Positions 1 through 8,403 of a DNA stretch of 64,000 nucleotides are shown piece by piece. Position 1 is the first letter of the stretch. Every line of letters begins with the position of its first letter. Both the position numbers and the translations under genes were made by a program. Under the pieces are notes generated by a model. The model made no database searches. It saw only the letters and a program-made list of their open reading frames with translations, and was not told the origin of the DNA. The DNA comes from Methylobacterium sp. NEAU K. Its GTDB lineage: Bacteria; Pseudomonadota; Alphaproteobacteria; Rhizobiales; Beijerinckiaceae. Location: assembly GCF_030700285.1 (NCBI RefSeq), contig NZ_JAUYZJ010000005.1:62001-126000 (forward strand), written 5' to 3'.

Positions 1-1
1 G

Positions 2-463
2 CACCCACCGGGGCTCAAGCCTTCCTCGGAGTGGCGCTTTCATCGGGATATCCTGGCGGCGCGCCCCGAGTTCGACGGCGTCGTCCACGCCCATCCGGTC
101 CACTGCACCGCCTTCGCCATGTGCGGGCGGGAGATCCCGGCGGTGCACTACATGATCGCGGCGTTCGGTGGCCCGCACGTGCGTTGCGCGCCCTACGCGC
201 CCTACGGCACCGAGGAACTCTCGGACCTCGCGCTCGTCGCTCTGGCGGATCGGAGGGCGTGCCTTCTCGCCAATCACGGCATGATCGCTGCCGCCGAGAG
301 CCTGGAGAAGGCGCTCTGGCTAGCCGTCGAACTGGAGACGCTGTGCTGGCAATACGCCCTCGCGCTCCAGGTCGGCGCCCCGCTGATCCTATCGGATGAC
401 GAGATCGCCTCGACCGTCGAGCGATTTCGCGGCTACGGCCTCAACGCCGCCGACCGGAACTGA
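2..463 (+). CDS. class II aldolase/adducin family protein (3' part)
   Basis: Only the C-terminal 153 residues are present; the gene enters from the left edge with no start. The reading frame contains His-Ala-His-Pro near base 89, the zinc-ligand pair of class II aldolases such as L-fuculose-phosphate aldolase, and a later Asn-His-Gly-Met segment that matches the third zinc-ligand region of the same fold. By family it is a cytosolic, zinc-dependent aldolase or sugar-phosphate epimerase acting on a small phosphorylated or acidic sugar. The substrate cannot be told from this fragment. It converges on the formyl-transfer gene pair, with about 70 bases between the stops. Confidence 0.85.
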   Translation, partial: HPPGLKPSSEWRFHRDILAARPEFDGVVHAHPVHCTAFAMCGREIPAVHYMIAAFGGPHVRCAPYAPYGTEELSDLALVALADRRACLLANHGMIAAAESLEKALWLAVELETLCWQYALALQVGAPLILSDDEIASTVERFRGYGLNAADRN

Positions 464-535
464 ACCGGGGGCGGCCGGCGGTTATCGAGCCGGCGAACGC
501 ACCTGCCGCGGGTAGGGAGGAGCGTCCGCCTCGGC

Positions 536-1468
536 TCAGCGGCCGAGGATCTGCCCGACCGCCAGGGCTCCGGAGGCGGCGAACTCGGCGGCAGCGATCT
601 TCTTTCCATCCTCCGGCTTGACCTTTCGGATCTCGATCCGGCCGCCCTGCGCGCAGACGCTGAATCCGTCCTCGTCGACCGCGATCACTTCGCCGGGCTT
701 GCCCTTCACGTCGGAGAGGCGGCGGACCGGATGCAGCCGCGCATCGAAGATCTGAATCTTCTTGCCATCCAGGGTCGTCCAGGCGCCGGGCGCCGGGTTC
801 GCCGCGCGGATGAGGTTGTAGATCTGCTCAGCATGCGCCGACCAGCGGATCTCGGCCTCCGCGGCCCGGAACCAGCCCTCGTAGCTCGCCGCGTCCTCGT
901 CCTGATCGATCTCGATATGCTGCCCCGCCACCACGAGGTCGGCCGCCTCCAGCATCGCGTCCACGCCCAATGGGAACAGGCTGCCGAAGTAGACGTCGCC
1001 GAGCGTCGCATCCCCGCCGATCTCGCAGGTCTTCTGGAGGATCACCGGACCCTCATCGAGCCCGTCGGTCGGGCGGAAGATCGTCAAGCCGGTCTGGAGG
1101 TCGCCCTTTGCGATCGGCCAGTTGATCGAGGACGGGCCGCGATACCGGGGCAGCAGGCTCGGATGATACTGGATCGTCCCGTGCTTCGGGATGTTGACGA
1201 AACTCTGCGGAGCGAACTGCAGCACGTAGGCCATGATGCCGATATCGGCCTCCAGGCCGCGCATCGCCGCGTCGGCCTCCGGGCTCTTCAGGCTCGGGAA
1301 CTGGAAGACCGGGAGCCCCTTCTCCTGCGCCGCGATCCTCAGCACGTCCGGCTTCGCGCCCGGCTTCTCGGGTGCGCAGAAGACGCCAGCCACGCTGTCG
1401 CCGCGCTTGAGGAACGCCTCCAGGACGGCCTTGCCGAAATCCTGCTGACCGATGAAGGCGATGCGCAT
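536..1468 (-). CDS. 10-formyltetrahydrofolate hydrolase/dehydrogenase N-domain-like formyltransferase
   Basis: A 310-residue protein with an N-terminal formyl-transferase fold (about 1-185) and a C-terminal Fmt-type OB domain (about 205-300). It resembles the hydrolase half of 10-formyl-THF dehydrogenase (ALDH1L1) more than methionyl-tRNA formyltransferase: it has Tyr-His-Pro-Ser-Leu-Leu-Pro (catalytic His102), then Arg-Gly-x-Ser-x-Ile-Asn-Trp, Gly-Leu-Asp-Glu-Gly (catalytic Asp138) and an Asp-Gly-Lys-x-Ile-x-Ala segment near the end. Fmt enzymes have Asn two residues before the His; here it is Gln100. No aldehyde dehydrogenase domain follows. It lies 164 bases downstream of frc on the same strand, probably one operon. 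A role releasing or moving a formyl group between folate, formate and CoA pools is inferred. A second Fmt is possible but less likely. Confidence 0.8.
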   Translation of the reverse strand: MRIAFIGQQDFGKAVLEAFLKRGDSVAGVFCAPEKPGAKPDVLRIAAQEKGLPVFQFPSLKSPEADAAMRGLEADIGIMAYVLQFAPQSFVNIPKHGTIQYHPSLLPRYRGPSSINWPIAKGDLQTGLTIFRPTDGLDEGPVILQKTCEIGGDATLGDVYFGSLFPLGVDAMLEAADLVVAGQHIEIDQDEDAASYEGWFRAAEAEIRWSAHAEQIYNLIRAANPAPGAWTTLDGKKIQIFDARLHPVRRLSDVKGKPGEVIAVDEDGFSVCAQGGRIEIRKVKPEDGKKIAAAEFAASGALAVGQILGR

Positions 1469-1632
1469 GCAAATCTCCGAGGTCGTCCGGCCCGTCGCGG
1501 GGCGGGACGAGAAACGTTCACGAGGTCAGGTTGAGCCTCGCGCGGCCGGGTTGGACGCTCGATCGTGCGCCGGACCTATGTAGCCCGAAGCCGGCGACCC
1601 ACGGCGTATCGGCCGAGATCGCCGGCCGCGTC

Positions 1633-2910
1633 TCACTCCGCGGCGAACTTCTGCACCGCGCCGATGGCGCCGGAGCCTGAGATCTCCCCGACCTCTTCCT
1701 CCGAGTACTTGAGCAGGTCGCGCAGAATCTCCTCGGTGTGCTCACCGAGCAGCGGCGACCGTACCACCTCGGTGGGGCTCGCCGACAGCTTGATCGGATT
1801 GCCGACCGAGAGGTACCGGCCGCGGGTCGGGTGATCGACCTCCACGATGGTGCCGGTGGCGCGCAGCGCCTCGTCGGCTGCGATCTCCTTCATGGACAGG
1901 ATCGGGCCGCACGGGATGTCGTGTCCGTTGAGGATATCCATCGCCTCGAACTTCGACATCTTCATCGTCCAGGCCTCGATGCGCGTGAAGATCTCGTTGA
2001 GATGCGGCAGGCGCGCCTTGGGCGTGGCGTAGTTGGGGTCTGTCTTCCAGCCCGGCTCCCCGATGATGTCGCAGATCGGCTCCCAGACTGGCGCCTGCGT
2101 GATGACGTAGATGTAGGCGTTCGGGTCCTGCTCCCAGCCCTTGCAGCGCAGGATCCGCCCCGGCTGTCCGCCTCCGGAATCGTTGCCCGCCCGCGGGGTG
2201 GCGTCGCCGAACGGGACGCCTTCGCCGAACTGGCTGTACTCCTTGAGCGGCCCATGCTGCAGCCGCTGCTGGTCGCGCAGCTTCACCCGGCAGAGGTTCA
2301 GCACCCCGTCCTGCATGGCGCAGTCGACCTTCTGGCCCAGCCCGGTCTGGGTCCGGTGGTAGAGGGCAGTGACGATGCCGAGCGCGAGGTGCAGGCCCGT
2401 ACCGGAATCACCGATCTGGGCGCCCGTCACCATCGGGATGCCGTCCCGGAAGCCGGTGGTCGAGGCCGAGCCGCCGGCGCATTGCGCGACGTTCTCGTAG
2501 ACCTTGCATTCCTCGTAGCGACCCGGCCCGAAGCCCTTCACCGAGGCGAGGATCATGCGGGGGTTCTTCGCGTGGATCTTCTCCCAGGTCAGGCCCATGC
2601 GCGCGAGCGCGCCCGGCGCGAAGTTCTCGACGAGGACGTCGCATTCCTCGATCAGGCGCCAGAGCACCTCCTTACCCTTCGGGTTCTTGGAATCGAGCGT
2701 GATCGAACGCTTGTTGTGGTTCAGCATCGTGAAATAGAGGCTGTCCACATCCGGTATATCTTGCAGTTGCTGGCGGGTGGCATCGCCGACGCCGGGCCGC
2801 TCGACCTTGATCACGTCGGCGCCGAACCAGGCCAGGAGCTGAGTGCAAGTCGGGCCGGATTGGACGTGCGTGAAGTCCAGGATGCGGACGCCTTCGAGGG
2901 CCTTGGTCAT
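1633..2910 (-). CDS. frc: formyl-CoA:oxalate CoA-transferase (formyl-CoA transferase)
   Basis: A 425-residue class III CoA-transferase, the usual length for Frc. It exchanges CoA between formyl-CoA and oxalate, giving oxalyl-CoA and formate, in the cytosol during oxalate catabolism together with oxalyl-CoA decarboxylase. The catalytic Asp lies in Gly-Asp-Ser-Gly-Thr-Gly-Leu-His at about residue 169, as in the Oxalobacter enzyme, and the Frc-specific flexible glycine loop (Ser-Gly-Gly-Gly-Gln-Pro) is present near residue 248. These two marks separate it from carnitine CoA-transferases (CaiB). The decarboxylase gene is not in this window. ATG start; the next gene downstream is the formyl-THF-hydrolase-like protein. 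Confidence 0.93.
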   Translation of the reverse strand: MTKALEGVRILDFTHVQSGPTCTQLLAWFGADVIKVERPGVGDATRQQLQDIPDVDSLYFTMLNHNKRSITLDSKNPKGKEVLWRLIEECDVLVENFAPGALARMGLTWEKIHAKNPRMILASVKGFGPGRYEECKVYENVAQCAGGSASTTGFRDGIPMVTGAQIGDSGTGLHLALGIVTALYHRTQTGLGQKVDCAMQDGVLNLCRVKLRDQQRLQHGPLKEYSQFGEGVPFGDATPRAGNDSGGGQPGRILRCKGWEQDPNAYIYVITQAPVWEPICDIIGEPGWKTDPNYATPKARLPHLNEIFTRIEAWTMKMSKFEAMDILNGHDIPCGPILSMKEIAADEALRATGTIVEVDHPTRGRYLSVGNPIKLSASPTEVVRSPLLGEHTEEILRDLLKYSEEEVGEISGSGAIGAVQKFAAE

Positions 2911-3353
2911 GGTCGGTCTCGGGTCGGGTTTCGGGATGCGGCGGGAAATGCGTCTCAGGTCGGGGCGGGGCCGATGCGGAGCAGTACCGCGTGCCGGCCA
3001 CGGAAAGCGGCGTTTCCCGTCCTCGAACGGACCATGCCTGCCCTCCCTCCCGACGCGCGGTCCCGTCGAGCCGCGGTCCCGTCACTCATAGTCCGATCTG
3101 GTCGGCCCATGAACATGTATACCACATGCCATCAGCTCGACGCGAGTGCGAACGGAGGCGCGGGAAGTTAGTCGCTCGGTCCCAACCATAGACTGAAGAT
3201 TCTGCTGTCTCAACGCAGGTTCGGGCGGCTGCGTGCAGGGGAGCAAGAGCGCGCCGCCCCCCTTGGCAGACGTTCAAAGGCGGTCCATGATTTCGTCAAA
3301 ATGAGCCCGCCTCCCGGTAGCCGGCCGACACCAACGCTGAACGAGGAACGCCC
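2911..3353. other. intergenic region upstream of frc
   Basis: About 440 bases separate frc (minus strand) from the divergent small gene at 3354. I see no convincing coding frame in it; open frames here have poor composition and no ribosome site. It should hold the promoters for both directions. The only clear structure I can point to is a short inverted repeat in a locally AT-richer stretch, annotated separately. Confidence 0.6.
3114..3128. promoter_or_regulatory. CATGT-N5-ACATG inverted repeat, possible operator for frc
   Basis: Two perfect 5-base arms (CATGT and ACATG) are separated by ATACC in a locally AT-rich stretch about 200 bases upstream of the frc start. Read on the minus strand the centre is TGGTATACAT, which partly resembles operators bound by FCD-type GntR regulators. 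No regulator gene lies next to it. This is a visual observation; chance occurrence is possible. Confidence 0.3.
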
Positions 3354-3638
3354 ATGCTCGCCAGCACAAGCCTGATCAAGTCGTCTTGGATCGCAGTGGA
3401 TGTCAGCCGCGACCGCGCAGAGCGCGTGCTCGTTGTGGAAACCTACATCGCGGTGAGTCCGCTGGAGCCGAATTTCGACGCTGCTCAGTACGATCGCGTC
3501 CTGGGCTGCGTGCAGAAGGTGCTCAAGGCGCATCCGGAGATCGATCGGGCATCGATTCTCAGCATGCATCGCGGCTCCGGCTGCACGGCGCTGTTCCGTG
3601 AGCCGCCGGCGGACGTCGCGCATCCCGCGGCAGCCTGA
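3354..3638 (+). CDS. small conserved-looking hypothetical protein
   Basis: A 94-residue soluble protein of unknown function. The ATG is preceded at good spacing by GAGGAACG, a plausible ribosome site, and codon third positions are GC-rich like the neighbours. No signal peptide or membrane segment is visible, and I recognise no domain. Its neighbours give no functional hint: a divergent frc on one side and a convergent coiled-coil protein on the other. Confidence 0.55.
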   Translation: MLASTSLIKSSWIAVDVSRDRAERVLVVETYIAVSPLEPNFDAAQYDRVLGCVQKVLKAHPEIDRASILSMHRGSGCTALFREPPADVAHPAAA

Positions 3639-3759
3639 GTTCGGCACCGCCGGCCGGGCGCACCAGTCTGCGTCCCGGTCCGCAGCAGGGATCAGCGTGT
3701 CCGGTCGAACGAATCGGCGCCTTGTGCCGTCGCGCGTTCCCCGCTGTCGCCGAGGGTGA

Positions 3760-4479
3760 TCACCCCCCAGGACCTCGCGACGCTCCGTCCTGCTCCTGGC
3801 AGGGCAGCGGTTCATGCGGCTCCAGGGCGACCCGGGCGGCGTGGAACCACCAGAGCGGGATGTCGCGGTTGGCACTGGCCAGTTCGGACGCCCAGCCCTC
3901 CTTGGGCATCACATCGGCCCGGTCGGCGAACAGCCGCAGCGCGCTCTCGGCGCGCTCGCGCCGGCACCGCTCACGGATCGCGGTGCGTTCAGCCTCGGCC
4001 CGAGCATCGGTCTGCTCGATCAGTCGGCGGGTCGCCAGTTCGTCGGCATCGAAGGCGAATTGCTGCCAGAAGGCCTCCGCCTCCCGGGCGACGTCCCGTT
4101 CCCGCTGCACGGTCAAGAGCGCGGCCTCCGCGGCGTCCTTCGCTGCCTCGGCCGCGGTGGCGCGGGCGAGCATGCGGTTGTTGGCGTCGAGAAGTTCGCG
4201 CTCCCGCTCCGCGGCCATCCGCTGGCGGCGCAGGACGCGCAGCTCCTCCTCGTGCGCGTTCCGGTCGCTCAACTCCGTGAGGAGCGGAGCGAGGGGACCC
4301 TCCGCCAGGGCGTCGGCGCGCTTCAGATAGCGCTCGCGCAGGCCCGGGTGCCGGGTGTCGAGGGCGCCCCCCTCCCAGGCCGGTTGATCTGTCATTCCTT
4401 CCCGGTCGTGCTCGTAGAGGGCACGCGCCAGGGAGCGGCGGAGGTCGTCCTGAGGCGGTGTCGCGGCGTGTTCTGTCAT
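3760..4479 (-). CDS. hypothetical protein with long charged coiled coil
   Basis: A 239-residue soluble protein. Residues about 60-185 are an Ala/Glu/Arg-rich stretch with heptad character and many Arg-Glu-Arg clusters, predicting a long coiled coil. The last part (Trp-Trp-Phe-His near residue 210) is more globular. I recognise no catalytic motif or family. The gene is alone between two intergenic gaps. Coding strand choice rests on a consistent GC3 pattern and on the amphipathic helix pattern, which the other frames lack. Confidence 0.6.
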   Translation of the reverse strand: MTEHAATPPQDDLRRSLARALYEHDREGMTDQPAWEGGALDTRHPGLRERYLKRADALAEGPLAPLLTELSDRNAHEEELRVLRRQRMAAERERELLDANNRMLARATAAEAAKDAAEAALLTVQRERDVAREAEAFWQQFAFDADELATRRLIEQTDARAEAERTAIRERCRRERAESALRLFADRADVMPKEGWASELASANRDIPLWWFHAARVALEPHEPLPCQEQDGASRGPGG

Positions 4480-5002
4480 GACGCTACGCTGGCGTGAGCA
4501 ACTGACCCGCCGTCAACGCATCCGCGCGGCCGCAGGGCCCACGTCCGTGACGATCCGGTTTTGCCGTTCAAAATACCATCTGGCGAGTTCACTGGCATGG
4601 CCCCGTTCACGCGACGCCGTCGAGGGTCGTTCCTCGCTTCGTCGTTGCGGCGATCAGATAAAGACGCCGACGCTAATTCTACGGGGTGTCGACCTCCCGG
4701 CGGCCGCGCACATCTTGGACGATGAACGCCCCATCCGGGAGGATCGTGTTTCGAGCTTGGCGACCCATAAGATCATGGGGCGCTCTGGCCCGCTAGCCGA
4801 GTCAGTCAGTACCGTCACGAGGGCAACGGCTCGGGCGCAACCGGCACCGACCGACGCCGCCGCGGCCGATGCGGATCGAGGCTGCACGGGCTCCGGATAG
4901 ATCCAGTCTCCAAGGCGGCGTGGCTGCGAATGCTCCCGATGGCGCTCCCGTTCGACACGAGATACAGCACGAATAACGCGTCTCGCGTGCGAATGAGCGC
5001 AG
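4480..5002. other. intergenic region between coiled-coil gene and MHYT kinase
   Basis: About 520 bases with locally lower GC than the flanks and several stops in all frames. Overlapping open frames (for example from 4478 on the plus strand) have unlike codon use and no ribosome site, so I do not call them. A 29-codon frame on the minus strand (4679-4768) is listed separately with low confidence. The promoter of the sensor-kinase cassette should lie at the right end. Confidence 0.5.
4679..4768 (-). CDS. possible 29-residue micro-ORF
   Basis: An ATG-started frame of 29 codons ending in TAG. Its peptide has protein-like composition (Leu-Pro-Asp-Gly-Ala-Phe-Ile-Val-Gln-Asp-Val in the middle) that differs from the arginine-rich shadow frames around it. 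There is no convincing ribosome site, and a second stop follows two codons after the first. It could be a small protein, a decayed fragment, or chance. Confidence 0.2.
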   Translation of the reverse strand: MGRQARNTILPDGAFIVQDVRGRREVDTP

Positions 5003-6886
5003 ATGGTCCATACCGGCTACAATCCGGCGCTCGTCGCCTTGTCGATCGCCATCGCGGTCTTCGCCGCCTACACGGCACTTGATCTCGGCGGACGCGCCCG
5101 GGGGCCGGTGCCCGGCCCGCGTTGGCCGTGGATTACCGGCGCGGCCGTGGCCATGGGCGGCGGCATCTGGTCGATGCACTTCGTCGGCATGCTTGCCTTC
5201 GAGATGGGCATGCCGGCCGCCTATGACCTGAGCCTGACGCTGATCTCCCTGCTGCTTGCCGTGGCGGTGACGGGCGGAGCCTTCGCGTGGGTCGCCCTCT
5301 CGGGGGAGCGGTTCGCCGGACTGCTGATCGGCGGCCCGCTCATGGGCCTCGGCGTCGCCGGGATGCACTACACCGGCATGGCCGCGATGCAGGTCCCGGG
5401 GAATCTCGCCTACAGCCCGTCGATCGTCGCGGTCTCGGTCGCGATCGCGGTGACGGCGGCGACGGCTGCCCTGTGGCTCACGTTCCGCCGCCACGGCGTC
5501 TGGCAGAAGCTCGTGGCCGCCTGCGTGATGGGCGTGGCCGTAGCCGGCATGCACTATACCGGCATGGCGGCCGCGACCTTCACGGCCGAGGAGACGGGCG
5601 CCCATGCCGCGCACACCGCGGTGATCGCCCAAAGCCAGCAGAACCTCGCGTTGTACGTGGCAGGGGCGACCTTCCTGATCCTGTTCCTGGCCATGCTGGC
5701 CTCGTCGCTCGATCAGCAGCGTGTGCAGATGGAACTCCAGGCCAGCGAGGCGCGATTCCGCGCCGCCGTCCAGGCCGTGCGCGGGGTCCTCTGGACCAAC
5801 GACGCCGCTGGCCGGATGGTCGGCGAGCAGCCCGGTTGGAGCGCCATCACCGGGCAGACCCGGGCCGAATACGAGGGCTACGGCTGGGCCGACGCCGTGC
5901 ACCCGGACGATGCGCAGGCCTCGATCGAAGCCTGGAACGAGACGGTGCGCGCGCGGCGCACCTTCATCCACGAACACCGGGTTCGCTCGCGGGACGGGAC
6001 CTGGCGGCATTACGCGATCCGCGCCATCCCGGCGCTCAACCGGCGCGGTGAGATCCGCGAGTGGGTCGGCGTTCACACCGACATTACCGAGCAGCGGGAG
6101 GCAGAGGCCGACCTGCGGGAATCCAACGAGGAGATCCAGCGCTACGCTTACATCGTCAGTCACGACCTGCGCTCGCCGCTGGTGAACGTGATGGGCTTCA
6201 CCAGCGAGCTGGAGACGACGCGGGACGACGTGCGCGCAGCCCTGGACGGCCATCCGCAGGCCGAGCGGATCGACACGGAATTCGGCGAGGCGCTGGGCTA
6301 CATCAAGGCCGCGGTCAACCGCATGGAGGGACTGATCGCCGCCATCCTGAAGCTTTCACGGGAAGGGCGCCGCCAATTCAACGCCGAGCGCCTCGACATG
6401 ACCGCCCTGCTGCGCGGGGTCGCGGATGCCCAGCAGCATCAGGCCGAGGCCGCGGGCGCGACGGTGACCATCGCGCCGGATCTCCCTTGGATCGTGGCCG
6501 ACCGGCTGGCCGTTGAGCAGATCTTCGGAAACCTGATCGACAATGCCATAAAATACCTCGACCCCTCCCGGCCGGGGCAGGTGACGGTCACGGCCCGGTC
6601 GGCCGGCCCGCGCGGGGTCTGCTTTTCCGTGACCGATAACGGCCGCGGTATCGCGGCTCGCGACCACGCCCGGGTCTTCGAGCTGTTCCGGCGATCGGGG
6701 CGCCAGGACCGGCCCGGCGACGGGATCGGCCTCGCGCATGTCAAGGCACTCGTGCGCTCGTTCGGTGGCCGGATCGAGGTCGCCTCGGAACTTGGGCAGG
6801 GCACGACGTTCAGCGTGACCTTGCCGCGTGGCGCGGCTACAGCTCTGGATGAGCCCCTGGTTTCGGCACCTTTGGCCGCGGAATGA
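5003..6886 (+). CDS. MHYT-domain membrane sensor histidine kinase with PAS domain
   Basis: A 627-residue inner-membrane sensor kinase. Residues about 1-240 form a seven-helix MHYT domain: one Met-His-Phe and two Met-His-Tyr-Thr-Gly-Met motifs, proposed in this family to bind copper and sense O2, CO or NO. Residues about 250-360 are a PAS domain (Trp-Thr-Asn-Asp... Trp-Val-Gly-Val-His-Thr-Asp-Ile-Thr-Glu). The HisKA domain carries Ser-His-Asp-Leu-Arg-Ser-Pro-Leu with phospho-acceptor His387, followed by N, G1 and G2 boxes (Asn-Ala-Ile-Lys-Tyr; Asp-Asn-Gly-Arg-Gly). It probably autophosphorylates and passes phosphate to the receiver encoded just downstream, whose ATG overlaps this stop by 4 bases. 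The ligand is unknown. Confidence 0.93.
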   Translation: MVHTGYNPALVALSIAIAVFAAYTALDLGGRARGPVPGPRWPWITGAAVAMGGGIWSMHFVGMLAFEMGMPAAYDLSLTLISLLLAVAVTGGAFAWVALSGERFAGLLIGGPLMGLGVAGMHYTGMAAMQVPGNLAYSPSIVAVSVAIAVTAATAALWLTFRRHGVWQKLVAACVMGVAVAGMHYTGMAAATFTAEETGAHAAHTAVIAQSQQNLALYVAGATFLILFLAMLASSLDQQRVQMELQASEARFRAAVQAVRGVLWTNDAAGRMVGEQPGWSAITGQTRAEYEGYGWADAVHPDDAQASIEAWNETVRARRTFIHEHRVRSRDGTWRHYAIRAIPALNRRGEIREWVGVHTDITEQREAEADLRESNEEIQRYAYIVSHDLRSPLVNVMGFTSELETTRDDVRAALDGHPQAERIDTEFGEALGYIKAAVNRMEGLIAAILKLSREGRRQFNAERLDMTALLRGVADAQQHQAEAAGATVTIAPDLPWIVADRLAVEQIFGNLIDNAIKYLDPSRPGQVTVTARSAGPRGVCFSVTDNGRGIAARDHARVFELFRRSGRQDRPGDGIGLAHVKALVRSFGGRIEVASELGQGTTFSVTLPRGAATALDEPLVSAPLAAE

Positions 6887-7335
6887 GCGTGGAGCGACCA
6901 GTGCACCCCGTCAGCATCGTGATGATCGAGGATGACGAGGGCCATGCGCGGCTGATCGAGCGCAATATCCGGCGCGCCGGTGTCAATAACGAGATCGTCC
7001 CCTTCCGGGACGGCACATCGGCGCTGCAGTACCTCCTCGGGCCGGATGGTTCTGGCGAGGCGAGCTCCCGGCGCCACCTGCTGATCCTGCTCGATCTCAA
7101 CCTGCCGGACATGACCGGCCTCGACATCCTCGAGAAGGTCAAGGCGAACCCGCATACGCGACGCTCGCCGGTGGTGGTGCTCACGACCACCGACGACAAT
7201 CGCGAGGTCCAGCGCTGCTACGATCTCGGCGCCAACGTCTACATCACGAAGCCGGTGAACTACGACGGCTTCGCCAACGCGATCCGTCAGCTCGGATTGT
7301 TCTTCTCGGTCATGCAGGTTCCCGAAAACCCATGA
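6883..7335 (+). CDS. single-domain response regulator (Rcp1-like)
   Basis: A 150-residue receiver domain with no output domain. The acidic pocket is Glu-Asp-Asp at 16-18, the phospho-acceptor is Asp71 in Leu-Leu-Asp-Leu-Asn-Leu-Pro, and the switch lysine lies in Tyr-Ile-Thr-Lys-Pro. The insertion before the acceptor strand and the Asn-Leu-Pro motif match Rcp1-type receivers that partner phytochrome-like kinases. It overlaps the kinase upstream and the kinase downstream by 4 bases each, so it is translationally coupled and very likely shuttles phosphate between them. Confidence 0.93.
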   Translation: MSVERPVHPVSIVMIEDDEGHARLIERNIRRAGVNNEIVPFRDGTSALQYLLGPDGSGEASSRRHLLILLDLNLPDMTGLDILEKVKANPHTRRSPVVVLTTTDDNREVQRCYDLGANVYITKPVNYDGFANAIRQLGLFFSVMQVPENP

Positions 7336-8393
7336 CCGATCCGGGCGCTCCCGGGGATGCCGCCGCGGCGGCGCGCATCCTCTACATCGACGATGATCCC
7401 GGCCTCGGTCGGCTGGTCCGGCGCTCCCTGGAGGCGCGCGGTTACGCAGTCGAGCTCTGCGCCAGCGGCGCCGAGGGGCTCGTGCGGCTGGCCGAGGGCG
7501 GTATCGACGCCGTCGCCCTCGACCATCACATGCCCGGCCAGACCGGCCTGGACCTGCTGCCCGAGATCCGCGCCCTGCCGCAGGCCCCGCCGGTGATCTA
7601 CGTCACCGGATCCGAGGACAGCCGCGTCGCCGTGGCAGCGCTCAAGGCCGGCGCGGTCGACTACGTCTGGAAGGATGTCCAGGGCCAGTTCCGCGAACTC
7701 CTTGGCGAGGCGGTCGCCACCGCGCTCCGCCAGGAGGCACTTCGGCGGGACAAGGAGCGCGCCGAGGCCGAGATGCGCGAGGCGCGCGACCGGGCGGAGC
7801 TGCTCCTGCGCGAAGTGAACCACCGGGTTGCGAATTCTCTCGCCCTGGTGGCGGCGCTGGCCCACATGCAGCGCAACACCGTGACCGATCCGGCCGCTAA
7901 GGCGGCGATCGATGAGATGCAGGCCCGGATTTCGGCCATCGCCGGCATCCACCGGCGGCTCTACACGTCGGACGACGTCGAATCCGTCGAGCTGGACGCC
8001 TACCTCGAGAGCCTCGTCGAGGAATTGCAGGCCGCCATGCGGGCGAGCGGGCGCGATCACGCGATCCACCTGCGTGCGGATTCCGTGCGGCTCTCCACCG
8101 ATAAGGCGGTCTCGGTGGGAGTCGTCGTGACCGAACTCGTCACCAACGCGTACAAGTACGCCTATCCCGCCGGCACGTCGGGGGAGATCCGGGTCGCGGT
8201 TGAGCGCCACGGGGCCGACAACATCCAGCTCGCGGTGGAGGATGACGGCGTCGGATGGACAGGGGACGGGGAGATCCGCGGCACCGGACTCGGCTCGCGG
8301 ATCGTGCGGGCCATGGCGACGAATCTGCGTTCGGGCCTGTCCTACGTGCCGGGGCATCCGGGGACGCGGGCGCTGCTCTCGTTTCAGGCCTGA
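7332..8393 (+). CDS. receiver-HisKA_2 (HWE-like) histidine kinase
   Basis: A 353-residue cytosolic hybrid. Residues about 14-125 are a receiver (Asp20-22 acidic pocket, acceptor Asp64, conserved Lys in Val-Trp-Lys-Asp). A short coiled linker follows. Residues about 155-235 are HisKA_2 with His164 in Glu-Val-Asn-His-Arg-Val-Ala-Asn-Ser-Leu. The rest is an HATPase domain (Asn-Ala-Tyr-Lys-Tyr; Asp-Asp-Gly-Val-Gly-Trp; Gly-Thr-Gly-Leu-Gly). No membrane segment or DNA-binding domain is present. In alphaproteobacteria such kinases often feed the PhyR/NepR general stress pathway, but that link is inferred. Third gene of the overlapping signalling cassette. Confidence 0.92.
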   Translation: MTDPGAPGDAAAAARILYIDDDPGLGRLVRRSLEARGYAVELCASGAEGLVRLAEGGIDAVALDHHMPGQTGLDLLPEIRALPQAPPVIYVTGSEDSRVAVAALKAGAVDYVWKDVQGQFRELLGEAVATALRQEALRRDKERAEAEMREARDRAELLLREVNHRVANSLALVAALAHMQRNTVTDPAAKAAIDEMQARISAIAGIHRRLYTSDDVESVELDAYLESLVEELQAAMRASGRDHAIHLRADSVRLSTDKAVSVGVVVTELVTNAYKYAYPAGTSGEIRVAVERHGADNIQLAVEDDGVGWTGDGEIRGTGLGSRIVRAMATNLRSGLSYVPGHPGTRALLSFQA

Positions 8394-8403
8394 CCGGACG
8401 GCC

